From contig JAHNZQ020000172.1 of NCBI GenBank assembly GCA_019155205.2, positions 2,758,011-2,798,788 on the forward strand: a stretch of 40,778 nucleotides of DNA. The letters run 5' to 3'. Source of the DNA: Gracilaria vermiculophylla (taxonomy: Eukaryota > Rhodophyta > Florideophyceae > Gracilariales > Gracilariaceae). The position numbers and the translations under genes are program-made. Numbering within the stretch: position 1 is the first letter of the stretch; every line of letters begins with the position of its first letter. The notes below the pieces were generated by a model. It did no database searches. It was not told the DNA's origin and saw only the letters and a list, made by a program, of their open reading frames with translations. Of the stretch, positions 1-10,890 are shown one piece after another.

Positions 1-69
1 TACATCACTTCGATGCCGAAACACTGCATTAGCGTGATACAGCAAAAAGGATGCAAAATAAACTATTAA
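1..69 (+). pseudogene. Tc1-like transposase, C-terminal fragment
   Basis: Frame 1 reads directly from the first base to a TAA at 67-69. The peptide contains SMPKHC followed by VIQQKGCKINY, the typical end of Tc1-family transposases (a SMP.RC core, then VI..KG...Y). The same ending occurs in Tc1-C at 37400-37470. Only 22 residues lie in the window, so catalytic status cannot be judged. Confidence 0.8.
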
Positions 70-226
70 GCGTCGCGCAGTAAAGATTTGTTATTGATGA
101 TCATATGTTTTTGAAACGTTTTTTTGACTTTACTTTTTTCTGAGACCTATTTTTGTAGGCGTACAGTATACATTTGTTCGTTTTGTTGAGATTTCACAGC
201 ATGTCGTATGTTTTTGAAACAGTCTG
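1..226 (+). mobile_element. Tc1-like transposon, 3' end only (Tc1-A)
   Basis: This is the 3' end of a Tc1/mariner-superfamily DNA transposon whose 5' part lies outside the window. It holds the last 22 transposase codons (1-69), a spacer, and the right terminal inverted repeat. The repeat carries two copies of the motif TGTTTTTGAAAC, an inner one near 106-117 and an outer one near 209-220, which is the IR/DR arrangement known in Tc1 elements. The outer end CTG at 226 is followed by TA (227-228), the expected target. The whole stretch is a close direct repeat of 37400-37628, the right end of Tc1-C, so the two belong to one family. Immediately after the TA comes coding sequence of a second Tc1-like element, so Tc1-A appears inserted into Tc1-B. 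Confidence 0.85.
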
Positions 227-228
227 TA

Positions 229-1172
229 CGATTGAAAGCAAACGGAAAATCATATGCCGAAAGTGGCCGACATTTGAAGCGTCATCCTGTCACAATTCTC
301 CGTTTTCTTAAAACCCCAGCAAGTTTTAGAATAAAAAAGTCTACAGGGGATCCACACCTTCTCAGTTCTGCAGATAAACACGGTGTAAAACGGAGACTGT
401 GTTCAGAAGACGTTTCGTGCAAGAACATTACAAGAAACGTGTACCTTAATGTATCTAAATCATTACCATAGAAGAAAAATAAAAAATAAATTGTTCAGAT
501 ATAAAAGGATGACAAAAACATTCCGTCTAAAAGATCATCACAAGTAAAAAACAATTGTTTAGGTGTACAAACGTGGTGCAGAAGAACGGTCAATAGAACA
601 CTGTCATATTTTTTGATGAACATAAGTTTACCTTGGATGGTCCAGATTGTTTGAAGTATTGTTGATATGATCTTAGAAAGAAACGTTCATAATTTTACAG
701 AAGACCTTCTAGAGCCGGTTCTTCACTGGTATGGGCCGGTATATTAAATTATGGAAAAACAGAAATTGCCGTTATTGATGTACAAATGGATTCTGCACGC
801 AACTAAGAAGTTTTTTTATTGCTGCATGCTACTTTTTGGATATTTTTTACATGGAAAAAATAATTTCAACAAGATTATGCCCCGGTACACAAAACTAATT
901 TGATGTCAGACTGGCTACAAAAAGCAAACACTCAGGTCATGGAATGGCCAGCGCGCTCACTGGCCTAGAAACCCATTGAAAATATATGAGGTCTATTGTC
1001 GAGAATGGTTTATAGCCATGGCAGGTAGTTTAGCATAGGTTTTGATTTGAAAAACTGTATTAAGAATTACTGGGACAATATTTCAATTTCGACAGTCATT
1101 GGCTGCATCAATTCAATGCTTGAATGCTGTAGTGGCGTTATTCTGCAAAAAGGTGGAAACAGTAGTTACTGA
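229..1172 (+). pseudogene. Tc1-like transposase, DD34E type, degenerate
   Basis: The N-terminal part (229-471) is open and reads as a homeodomain-like helix-turn-helix, with LKANGKSYAESGRHLKR followed by a second helix and a basic GRP-like stretch. The catalytic part is broken by stops and frameshifts but can be followed. FFDEHKFTLDGPD (about 609-650) carries the first Asp at 615. QQDYAPVH carries the second Asp at 873. WPARS...KPIENI carries Glu at 978, 35 codons further on, giving DD34E spacing and hence Tc1 rather than mariner (DD34D). The frame ends near 1170 with a remnant of the QKKG..Y tail. Stops interrupt the DLRK, SRN and WPARS regions, so the gene is dead. All three catalytic codons survive, scattered over frames. 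Confidence 0.85.
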
Positions 1173-1330
1173 GACACCACAAGAGACTTAAAGTTGATAA
1201 ACATGTTTCGTTTTTGAAACGGGTTTTGGACTCGAATTGTTTTTGAAACTCGATTTCGTCGTCGTACAGTGCGAAAATGACAATTGTTTTTTACTTTTAC
1301 ACCAACGTGATCTGATTTTGAAACAGACTG
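229..1330 (+). mobile_element. Tc1-like transposon lacking its 5' end (Tc1-B)
   Basis: This is the body and right end of a second, older Tc1-like element. Its sequence starts in the middle of the transposase helix-turn-helix domain directly after the end of Tc1-A plus TA. The missing 5' part should therefore lie upstream of Tc1-A, outside the window. After the transposase relic come two copies of the TTTTTGAAAC motif, near 1208-1220 and 1312-1325, ending CTG at 1330. This matches the inner and outer repeats of Tc1-A and Tc1-C. The base pair after the end is TG then TA, so the target dinucleotide may be mutated. Confidence 0.75.
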
Positions 1331-3877
1331 TGTAATATAAAGCACTGATGCATGCAATAGCACAAATTCAGCGGCAGCCCCATGGTAAACTGTCTTGCTT
1401 CTTCGCTTTTCAACTGCCGCCCGTCCCCCTTGCGGTCGCTTCTCGGGCCTGTTCCAGTCGCTTTTAGGCTCTTTCTGATAAAAAGACATTTCACGGTGCG
1501 CATTATCTACAATATCCAGTATTCAGAATAACTATTGTTTTCTAGGGCGTTTACGAACCTTTTTAAAACTCTCGTCATTTTTGGGTCGCTCTATAGCAAT
1601 TCCAACTTTAAATCCACCCATATCCCATGGTCACCCTGCAAAAAAAGTCACGCAGGTTAATTTCTTGCAATTGCGACTAACATTCTTTCGATAGAGAATC
1701 ACAACTACTATAAGCATGTGGTTTAAACCTTCCCGTTCACTTCCCATTCAATATTCGCAGCACTGGTTAGGGCGCCAAATGCGAAAAAGCGTGAACGAAA
1801 TGATCTTTAAAAAGGCTTCGATATTGTCCAGCGTGGTTTGATATAGGCCGAAAACCTCAACAAAGGATAATTGAGATCACCCTGGTGCGAGACGTTAAAC
1901 GGAAGAGCTTAAAAGCACCAGAGTTCTTGATGGGCATCTTTATTTCTTTGCAAATGCTTTCAAAACTACTTTTTTTCATAACGCTATTTGGTGGAGTTGC
2001 TTTTACACCACGCCTTTCATCTTACCGAGAGTTCCAAACGGGCGATTACTCTATACCCTAACAGCAAGAATGTGGACGTAAGGCGAGATACCTATTTACC
2101 GGCCATCACAGGGCCTTTAAAGTTTCTTAAAATCGAGTTTATTTACTTAAGCTGGCTTGCGAACTTCAAGAACTACTATTAGCTGGCTTATAATTTGTAG
2201 TTTCTACTTCTTTTTTTTATATTTTACTCCACGTGTGTGTTGCTTCTACGCGAAGGGGCCATAAAAGCAGCCTAGGGGCAACCGCAGTACCTTTTTTGGT
2301 GGCGGCAACTTGGATCAGATACAGAACTAGCCGAACGGACAGCTTTGAAACAAAGCTGGAGCACAGGGGTGACGGTTTGCCAAACTTGACTTTTACAATT
2401 ATCCTTACGGCAGTCACGTGAATTGCCTTGCTACAGCTATGCTTATGTAACAGAGACACAAGAAAATCACAGAGAGCGTGCACTTCATACCCCACACCCC
2501 CTCGTGGGACCAGGGACCTCATCGCGAGATGAGTGAAGCGCGGGCAAACAAACTGCAGAAGTGTGCGTCTGTCACTGGTTCTCCAGGAACTCACAGCATT
2601 GAGCTGGCGTACACAACATCTAACCTCGGACTCTCTGCATAAAATCAATACCCACTACGCAAGTCTTCAACAGACCAAGTTCCGATATTTCCCATGCGCT
2701 AAACACCTACCTAGCTAACGACGGAGTTGGAAGGCAAAGCGCCAAAATGGAACGATATTGTGACAAAAATCCCCTCAGTCCCGGCTCAGCCGGTACCTTT
2801 AGATATTAACAGCAGACCTGTTTCTTCCTCCATTGAGTCCAAAAGTGGACGGCGCTAGCCTTCGTATGACTGGTTTTTTGGATGTAACCCCACCAGCCGG
2901 CAAGGTGCCTTGCGTCTCCTACTTGCGTAGTGTTTTCATCCATCCATCTTCCGGGATGCTACTCTCTTATACTGTTATATAAACGGCACTGACAACCGAT
3001 AGTGGGATCTTCACGCGATTTCACTCACTTCTTCACACTCGGGGACCCGCACGGCGGTACTCACACGTCATGTCCGACGTGGTCAATTGGATTATGTGGC
3101 AACGGCAAACGCTGCCCTGTGCCGTCTTGGGTATCAACGGAAAGGTTGGGCACTTTTTGAGGAGATGATCTCGTTTGACCTGCTGTTTGACGTATAAGTC
3201 TACCACACACGCGGAGGGACTTGATAATGTGTCCGCCTAGCCGAGTTAGAAACCCTCGCATGGCGAATTTCTTCTATTGCATGGCAGGAAGCTCTTTGCT
3301 GTTCTTGTTTTCAGTGTAATCGGAGTGGCTACAAACCAAAGTGTGTTCGTGTAGACGTGTGGCTAAAAAGCGCGCGGTGGGCTCAACTCAGAAGTTGGGG
3401 TAAGGAACCTTGAGGAATACGCGGTAGCACAACCACTGGGGGTGCGAGATAGCTGGCGCGCATAATGCACATATATTTGCAGTGATAAAATGCAATGTAG
3501 GGGCGCTAGTAGAACCGTAGGGTAATGGACTAGCCGTAATGGTCCACTGTAGAAACCAAAACGGGGGAAGAGTTGGGCAAGAGGTGCTTGCATATACTTC
3601 TTGTGACGGATGTGGCTTGCACGGTGCGTTTACTCACTATACGGGGCCCCCAGATCGCCCTGGCCCGCCAAGCCATGTTGCAACCGGCGGGTGCATTCGA
3701 AGTGCACCCCCAGCACCTTACTGTAAATTCTAAAATCAGTCCAGCAATTAGCACTACCTCTAGGTAGACCATGCGGCTATGTGCCATGAGTATAGTGCAC
3801 ACCAGCCTTGGTACATAGACGTGGAAATAATACCACATACACTACACCACATCGACCCAATCTCCGTATTGAGTTTC
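1331..3877. other. No identifiable gene or repeat
   Basis: This interval contains only short frames. The longest are a 143-codon minus-strand frame at 2217-2648 and a 102-codon minus-strand frame at 3530-3838. Neither shows a motif I recognise, and the opposite strand is open over parts of both. Around 1380-1450 the sequence is locally GC-rich and may be an old coding relic, but no family can be named. Confidence 0.4.
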
Positions 3878-4887
3878 GCTACTGAAATGCAACACCCTCC
3901 AGGGAGGTTTTTCTTGGCACTTGGCCAATTCAACGGATTCGGGATAGGCCGTACATAAGAAAACTGTTAACGTGGCAGGTGCGATTCACATCCGTTTGGA
4001 TGGTGGACTCCGGAATTGCCACAGCAGTGCGTGTAGTGCGACGTGACACGCGCACTAGACGGCATCCCGACACGCGCGCGGCAGCCGCGCGCGTCCCGCT
4101 GGCTACAGCATGGGCGCCGAATGGCACCTGCTTTGCACGGTTAATTTAGTATTTTCGATATTTATTTATTTAGTAGAACCGCGGGTCCTGAAAGTCCTGT
4201 GACTGAGGCAGTTTCCATAAATTCGGTGAGATTCCCCTGTAATATATCGGGCTGACTTGGTGCGGCTCTGTAACATATTGGGGCACGCACGTTTTGGGCA
4301 AGCCGCGTTGAGCGGGTGGCAGACGGAGTCCAGAAAGGGGTAAACCGGAGGTCCGACGGGGCTAAACTCGTTCGAGGATGAACCTGAAAGAAGGAAAGGA
4401 TAGTCTAGACAATGATTCTCGGCGTCACGGGTGGTTGGCTTTCGTAGTCTACGGCGTACTTCTCCAAGGTCGAGAGCGTTACCCGCGTGTGGGGCAAGTT
4501 CGGACCGAAGATCCCGCTTGGTGAGATTTACTGTGCGTGACCGCCGAAAGGCCGTCGCGCGAAGTACAGCAGCTTTAAGGCCGAAATAGCCAAAATAACT
4601 AAATAAATAAATATCAAAAATACTAAATTAACCGTGCCAAGCAGGTGCCATTCGGCGCCCATGCTGTAGCCAGCGGGACGCGCGCGGTTGCCGCGCGCGT
4701 GTCGGGATGCCGTCTAGTGCGCGTGCCACGTCGCACTACACGCACTGTTGCGGCAATTCCGGAGTCTATCGTGCAAACGGACGTGAATCGCGCCAGCTAC
4801 GTTAAAAGTGTTCATATGTACGGCCAGTACCGCATCCGTTGAATCGGCAAAGTGCCAGATAAAACCAACCTGGAAAGCGTTGCTCTT
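3878..4887. repeat. Large imperfect inverted repeat (fold-back), arms about 295 bp
   Basis: The arm at 3878-4172 is the reverse complement of 4590-4887 at roughly 85 percent identity by eye. The arms enclose about 417 bp of unrelated sequence. The inner ends share an AT-rich block containing three ATTT units, and the middle of each arm is very GC-rich (CGCGCG runs). Each arm contains a 65-codon frame in mirror orientation (3930-4127 minus, 4645-4842 plus). Their peptides begin with the same 14 residues but then differ by many amino-acid changes, so protein constraint is not evident. No clear target-site duplication was seen. It could be a fold-back transposon, or two copies of one repeat in head-to-head orientation. 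Confidence 0.75.
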
Positions 4888-7044
4888 CATATCAGCCACC
4901 TTAGGACAGGGTCCGCACCTCGGCGAGGAAGGGCCAATTCGAAAAGTGGCATTAAGAGCACGCCCGACTGGCCAGCTTCCGGAATTCCGTCACGACGGTC
5001 GACACGCGCTGCTCGCGAATCCTCTCCGAATACTTCGGCAACCGCTTCCAACAAACGCACAATGTCCAAACGCGCTCTAGGCCACCCTGCAATGGGTTTG
5101 ACCGGCTTCCTATAGGTTCCAACCCAGCGGCATAGCGGCACTCCGCCTGAAGCGCCTGAACGGGAAGTAACCGACTTCGGATTTGAAGATGCGACAGCCG
5201 CTCATGCGCATACTCCGACCTCGGACTCGCCCGATACGGGAAGCCCAACCATGGCGTACCGGGTGCTCGGTGGTGTCTCTCGCGGTTGGTCGCCAGTACA
5301 ACCCCTGGCCGACTTACGACGCTGTAATGGCGGCAGATCCAAGAACTCGGCAAAGAACCCTGATACTCAGGCTCACTCCATGGATCCTCCCGATCGCGGT
5401 CCACGACAAGCCCTTGATTGTTGCGTACACCTACAACTCGAGCAAACTTCCCGGAGGGATTCCCAGAGTGGTTACTATGTCCTGAAACTGGAGTTACTGC
5501 ATCAAGAAACCGTCTTATCCCAGCATCCGCCGTCGTGGAGAACCTTTGGAAGACGCCCATTGCACGATGATCCTAGTTGCGCCCTTCCGATAGTTTCCAA
5601 CCCCGTTCAAGACACCGTTCTGGGGCCTTGTGTCCTGCGACATCCTGTTCTACCGCACGCGCGGTGAAGTCTGGTACTGCGTTGTGCTTCATCAACTGGA
5701 AGTCGCCGAGTGGGGTAGCCGGGTCCCAGTACGCCAATAAGCTTTAAGCCGTACGTGGCCTATCATCCTCGCTGAATTTTATTACCTCTCCTGGCAGAGC
5801 CGGTCGCGCTTTTTGCAGAGCTTCATCTGCAAGGAGCGACGTTGGGGAGTCCGAACCGACTTCTCCGTACCGTATTAGAATACGAAGATCGGGCGCATCG
5901 CTCCGCGCTACCGCAGGTGGCGGTATATCCCAATTCCGGATTGGTGGGTCCCAGTCGAGGCATGCTGGGGGTGTTTTGTCGAGCCCCCCCCGGTCCTGAT
6001 GTATATGGGCTCCACCATCGTGGATTATCTCTGTTTTGGGTACTGCTTCGTTGTCTTCACGGAGTGGAGGGTCCGCATTGCAGCTTACGACCTTGCCGAG
6101 GCGTACGACCAATACCATCTTTGGCACGTCCCGACACGGTTGCGAAGATCTATCCGTATCTTGGATATGAAATCCTACTCGGGGGCTAAACCGTTCCGGA
6201 ACAGAAGCTGGAGTCGCTCGACTACATCGACTAAGTCCATTAAGACAAAGTGCCATGCCAGAACTCCCAGCATGACCATCCGCATCGCGGATCAGGTACC
6301 GGGCTCGCGCGTACCACAGCGGACGCTGGCGACTTCGTGTACCTCGATCCATGGGAGTACACCGAGATCAGCCGCGCTGAGGTGGAGACCTATTGCAATA
6401 CACCCCGGAGGATTCCGGCTGACCACCCTTGCGGATAAATCGACGCCGGCGGCTATGACCGCGCCAATGCGGATGATGATCCTATGGTAGATCAGGAGCC
6501 AGCAGCAGTGGTACACGATGTTACTACCGAATCGGGTCAATCCAACAACGGGGTGGACGTGGCGCCCGCCGTGCAGAGTTATACCTCCATGGAGGAAGAC
6601 GCTCTGCGTAATAGGAGCGCTGCCGCTTTAGCAGATGATCCTGAGGACATTTCTCCGGTTGCTCCCTCGCGCACGACGATTCGGGCGACCTCGCCATCCA
6701 CGGTGGACGTTACCGGTTTCTCCGCGTACTCTGCTGACTCGGTGCCTGGAAGCGATGTTATCACGCACTTTCTCCGAGAGATCAGGCTGCGCCCTAGCGA
6801 GATTTTGGGGGATGTGGCCGAGATGCGGAGACCCTTGCAAACCACCCTGAGGACTTTGACTAATAGAGTGCCAGCAAAAATTTGCGCGACTTGCGTATTC
6901 CACTATAAAATCTGGAGTCTTTCCATACTTTCTCTTGATCTTTGTTCTCGCGCGATCCGCGCGTCGAATGATAGTCACCGGCAAACATCGGAAAAAGTGC
7001 CATTATCGATGAGGAAACCGTGTTCACGGCGACTTGCGGTGTGA
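4645..7044. other. GC-rich block with long open frames on both strands, unassigned
   Basis: Plus frame 1 is open from 4645 to 7044 apart from about ten stops, for example at 4840, 5113, 5665, 6187, 6436 and 7042. The minus strand also has long frames at 4952-5560 and 5744-6352, both in the same reverse frame. The 6439-7044 plus segment encodes an acidic, Ser/Thr/Ala-rich, low-complexity protein. Another acidic, proline-rich stretch lies near 5137-5250. This composition resembles the N-terminal part of retrotransposon Gag proteins, but I see no zinc knuckle or Gag core. High GC alone lowers stop frequency, so much of the openness may be trivial. The block ends where minus-strand Gypsy-1 begins. 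Confidence 0.4.
6439..7044 (+). pseudogene. Acidic low-complexity protein relic, possibly Gag-like
   Basis: This is an open frame of about 200 codons with an ATG at 6484. It continues an upstream open segment in the same frame (6250-6438) across a single stop. The peptide is rich in Asp, Glu, Ser, Thr and Ala for its first 90 residues, then has the segment FLREIRLRPSEILGDVAEM. After about residue 125 it becomes Cys/Ser/Arg-rich and looks non-coding. No domain is recognised. A disordered N-terminal Gag region is the best guess because the surroundings are gypsy elements, but this is inference only. Minus-strand frames over the same bases are shorter. Confidence 0.3.
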
Positions 7045-7222
7045 AATGAAGCCCGCGAGCTGGGTGAAAAAACCACGACCTTGAAAAGTGGCGAAGAAGA
7101 GATGGGGGTGGAGGTCATGTTCCACTATCGATGTCCGCTCTTCAGTGACTGGTAAAGCTTCTTGCCGTTCTTGTGATTTTTCATCCCACTCGGGCCTCAT
7201 CCAGTGTCTTCGGCAGAGAGGA

Positions 7223-7990
7223 CTACGCCTTGCGGTGATGCAGAAAAACCGCGGAGCGGGGTAGATGCTCCATCGGCTTTCGCCAGTCCAAATTCGGGTC
7301 ATTTCCGTACCTACGGACTCGGTTCAGGACGCTCCCTTGGAAGTCCACTTTGTGTCCGACTCCTCTCTCGAGAACGTACTCTTGAATGTAAACCTCCCCG
7401 CCTCGTGGCCTTCCGATCACGCCTGGGGCGTTCTTACTCCCTTTGTGGAGCCATATGTTCCCCGGCAGGGTTTCCGGTGAAAGCGCCTGCTCGGTTTCCT
7501 TGTCTTCTCGGTATGCCAGACGAGTACTGGGGGATTCTCGTGCGTTTCTGGACTCGCGTTTGGGTGGGTTTCCGGACGGGGAGCTCCACGTTGGGGTTTG
7601 CAACTGCTCATCACGTGGTGCTACGGCGTTGTCGAGGGCGCTCATTGGTTGCAGTTGGATGGGGTCCGTCACACAGGCTCGCGTGGAATCTGCTGTGTTC
7701 GGCGTGTGCACACGATTCCTTGAGGGTGTACCGTCCGACTTCAGAGATCTGTCCGTGGTTTCATCCGGAATTTCTGCCCTTGGGGTTTCCTCTTCCCTGT
7801 TTCCAGCGCTGTTTCCGTGGGCGAGAAGTGACACGACAACGGCGTTCCGTCGCGACTGCAAGAATCGCAGATCCGGGATTGAGCGGCCGGCTCCTCCATC
7901 CTCAGACAGATCGGCAATCTTTGGGCGCACCCCATCATTTCGGCGGCGGTACTCGCCACGGAAGGCAAAAGGAGCAGCGCGGGCGAGCAA
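7223..7990 (-). pseudogene. Integrase tail with low-complexity linker and chromodomain (Gypsy-1)
   Basis: This is a 255-codon open frame on the minus strand. Residues 1-190 are polar, Ser/Pro/Arg/Glu-rich and probably disordered. Near the end come EVYIQEYVLERGVGHKVD, then VLNRVRRYG and EHLPR. These match the chromodomain pattern EYVVE.IVGHK...G..LYRVRWYGY....TWEP..HLP. The aromatic cage is incomplete: the usual RW is RR here, and the TWEP Trp is displaced. It follows the integrase C-terminal domain on the same strand but in another frame, so a frameshift separates them. The plus-strand frame over the same region (7204-8013) is longer but has no recognisable motif, so it is treated as a shadow. 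Confidence 0.65.
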
Positions 7991-8091
7991 GCCTTCGAAG
8001 CCGGGACACCTGAAAAAGATGGCAGGTCCGAAAGTCCGGGCGCGGTGTTACGATGCACCGGAGGCCGATAAACCGTGGTGTTGGAATCGCT

Positions 8092-9330
8092 CTAAAACCG
8101 GAACAGGGGCATCATCGGCCTGTGAGACCTCATTTGAGATATACGTGCCTGTACGACGCCGATGCGTGACAGGCGCTCTTTTTTATCGCCAACAGTGATT
8201 ACCACCATGTGGCGATCGGAGGGGAAAGCCCGAAATGAGCTATCTGCTATGGTCGAAAGCATATAGAGACTTCTTTTCTTTTTGGTGTTCAAGAACTCCT
8301 TGTGGACAAACACGTAGATCCTACGGTTAACACGCTCTTGCGGATTACTGCGCAAGCGGGCATCGAAGCTCTCTTTACATGCGGCTTGAGGGCACTCCGA
8401 CGCCTTCCGGGCGACGGGCACGAGCTTGGAAAGCCAATCCTTCCACCGCAAGTGGTATTTGCCAACGGAAGAGAAAGTATACGCTTGTGCTTGTGGTTCC
8501 TACGCCAAGGGCTGCTGCCTCCACGACAAGACTAGCTTGAATTGATTAAGATCGGTGGTCTGGTTTATCTGCATATTGTACGCACATTTCACGGCATCCT
8601 TAAATAGATTGCACGAGGTGGGTTGGTCCACGACAAAGTTGCGCAGCGACGCGAGTGGTGTTCGGTTGAACCATTCCACATGCCCGCTACTTTGCAGTGA
8701 ATAGGTCGTGGCAAAAAGATTTCTCACGTCCAATATGCGGCAAACGTCTTAAAAGAATTGCTTCGCAAATTGCTTGCCATTGTTCGATAGTAATTCAACA
8801 GGAGGCCCTTAAACAAAGACCCAATGAGTTGCAAACGCTTATGCCACCGCGAAAACAGAGATCGTCCTTCGGTAAAATGTCCAAGCAAGCATCTAGAAGC
8901 GGTCGATGTATACAAACAGAAAGCTATCTCCTTTTTTCGTCTTCAAAAGGGGGCCAAGAATGTCGATGGTGCCAAACTCGAGAGGAGCTCTGGCAGGGAA
9001 AAGCTTCAACTTGTTGGAATGCTTCCGGAGTCTGACTCAGTTCCTCGCACTTCGTGTGCAGAACCGCACAGCTGCATAGCAATCTACTGCCATGGCGGGC
9101 CATTCAAAGTCCCTGCAAAGAGTAAGATAACGTTTTCTCCCACCATGATGTCTACTGAGCTTTGGGTAATGTGTCTGTTAAAAGATCCGTGCCTGGAGGA
9201 CGTAGGGTACCACAATGTGTTTGTGAGGCTCCACTTTCCGGACAAGATAGCCCCTGTCGTTAACCTCGAAAGGTATTTTTTCTCCTCCATTCATATGAGC
9301 ACGTAGCTCTAAGCAGATTGGGTTTACGGG
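8092..9330 (-). pseudogene. Gypsy integrase, degenerate (Gypsy-1)
   Basis: The order on the minus strand runs from 9330 down to 8092. First is an HHCC zinc-finger region containing RGYLVRKVEPHKHIVVPY and later YLTLCRDFEWPAMA (9270-9100). Next is the core start PLEFGTIDILGPLLKTKKG near 8970, with the first catalytic Asp in TIDIL. LLSNNGKQF follows near 8790, where the second catalytic Asp of the usual SDNG has become Asn. Then comes the segment with HVEWFNRTPLASLRN (8500-8733), which keeps the third acidic residue. The C-terminal part (8092-8451) reads KLVPVARKA, SFDARLRSNPQERV, HMVVITVGDKKERLSR, the SH3-like end of this family. Stops and frameshifts separate the pieces, and the Asp to Asn change alone would inactivate it. 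Confidence 0.85.
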
Positions 9331-10305
9331 TGATGGCCCAAATGGCAGGGTGTTCATTTATTGCGAAGTTCTCCTATTTACTTAATTTGCACTACTGTAT
9401 TTAAAGGTGCCAACGTCACCGCCGCCACCCTCTTTAAGAATGAGCTAAAGTTACGGCTATAAGCCTTTTACTTACGTCTGTATTTCCTCTCACGAGTTAT
9501 ATCCCGAAGCGTTCGGTTGCTCACACGCCTTGTTCACGAATATTTACTGTGAACCGTTGTCCTTTTTTCTGCTACCTCCCTTTTCTAGTACATTGTATCC
9601 TAATGTGATATGGTGGTGTAGCTTTATGACGAGATATTTATTAAAAGAGCTCGTATTTTATTACCAGAGCCACGTGGTGCAGAATTTGGCCCATGTGTGC
9701 TACAGTACCGCTGTGATACGGTAGAATTTAGGTTTGTCTTAGTTGATTTGTGTTGGTAATTACAACAACAGGGAGACCTGTCGAGGCGAGCTCCCGGCGT
9801 GATACTTAATCTGTCGGTCGAGTTTAACCTCTGGGGAAGTTAACGAAGCCCCCTTGAGTCGTTATCTGTTTTTCTGGTCGGAGACTTTTGTCGATCATTT
9901 TAAGGTTTCTAAGCCGCCGATCCCCAGGTCGCCTTGTAGCAGCAGCTGTAGGGGCATTGTCTACCCAGCGAGCCTCCCCCTCCGCTTGGTGTTTGCGGAT
10001 CCCCTTTCAGAATTCTTCCGTCTCTTGATAGCCATTACCGAAGACCACCTCTAGGAAAGCGCGCCTTTGGAGTCAACAAAAAAGCACCTAACGGACGGTG
10101 TACACTACCACCTCAAAAGGAGAACTGACGGTATTCCACCTTTTTTCTACCTCAATATAACATCCTCCACCATCTATATCTCGTAACCCGCGCTCCCCCT
10201 TAATATCCCATCTATTTCCTCCATAGAGGCACCGCACACTCATAAACCCACTTAATGGGGATATTTATTATAACACTCCTGCCAAGTGCTGCCGGAAATC
10301 CTCTG
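9331..10305. other. No identifiable gene or repeat
   Basis: This lies between two minus-strand gypsy fragments. It contains AT-rich sequence and short frames only. Read on the minus strand, the Gypsy-2 integrase cannot be followed below 10306. I see no LTR boundary, target duplication or tandem repeat here. Confidence 0.4.
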
Positions 10306-10890
10306 TCATACACCCGAAATATTTTTGTTGTTCCCTCGAAAGGGCTCAACCACCGAACTACATCTGCAAAAAAAGATTTGGACGTCTGCGTCAGCTTCCC
10401 TGCTTTCAGGCTTTTGCACTACATGTAACTCCGCTAAAGAACAAAACAAAAATATCCAGTGCGTTAGAAACGCACCAGCAACTGTGAAAGTAGCAGTACT
10501 TGGAAGAGGGACAGCGCGAACGAGTATTGAGAAGCGATTTATTTTAACGAGCAAGAACTTGTTCCTTCTCGTGGTGTTTAGAAGTCGCCCCAGGATATCG
10601 GTCACAACGAACTCAAGCGGCACCTTTGCGAGGCATAGTGAGGGCTTGTCGTGTTCTTCTAAAGCTTTCTTGGGGTTCCTGGCACACTCGGTACAAAACG
10701 GTACAGCTACGCAACAATTCCCCGCCACTGCAAGCCAGTAGAAATCCCTTCCGAGGGTTACCTAGAGATTTTTACCTGCGGCATGGCCGCCGATTTTCGC
10801 GTAGTAGAAGAGGTGGAGCACCCGCGCTTGCAGGGAGTGTGACAACACTACTTTGGTTCTTCGTCGACGGTTAGGACAATTTAGCCGACG
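10306..10890 (-). pseudogene. Gypsy integrase, N-terminal half (Gypsy-2)
   Basis: The zinc-finger part, upstream of 10728, reads VVLSHSLQARVLHLFYY, then GRDFYWLAVAG and the pair CTECARN. The core begins PLEFVVTDILGRLLNTTRR (near 10560), with the first catalytic Asp in TDIL. It continues FLLVKINRFSILVRAVPL and AFLTHWIF, all typical of gypsy integrases. After about 10380 the sequence loses similarity: where a SDNG..F motif with the second Asp is expected, there is only KPESREADADV. One in-frame stop lies in the zinc-finger region. Downstream integrase is absent, so this is a 3'-truncated relic. Confidence 0.8.

Larger units (their letters stand above)
7223..9330 (-). mobile_element. Ty3/gypsy retrotransposon fragment with chromodomain (Gypsy-1)
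   Basis: Read on the minus strand, this fragment holds the pol 3' half: integrase zinc finger, integrase core, integrase C-terminal domain, a long low-complexity linker and a chromodomain. Protease, reverse transcriptase and RNase H are absent upstream. The next minus-strand element (Gypsy-2) has its own integrase zinc finger, so it is a different copy. No LTR could be delimited on either side. A chromodomain fused to the integrase end defines the chromovirus branch of gypsy elements, where it is known to steer integration toward particular chromatin. Confidence 0.8.

Noticed and set aside
2217..2648. 143-codon minus-strand frame as a host gene
   Set aside because: No recognisable domain, other frames in the same bases are also open, and there is no supporting context.
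3930..4842. Mirrored 65-codon frames in the inverted repeat as duplicated genes
   Set aside because: The two peptides differ by many amino-acid changes, which argues against coding constraint.
7204..8198. Long plus-strand frames (269 and 251 codons) as genes
   Set aside because: They lie opposite the minus-strand integrase tail with chromodomain and show no domain; GC richness explains the openness.
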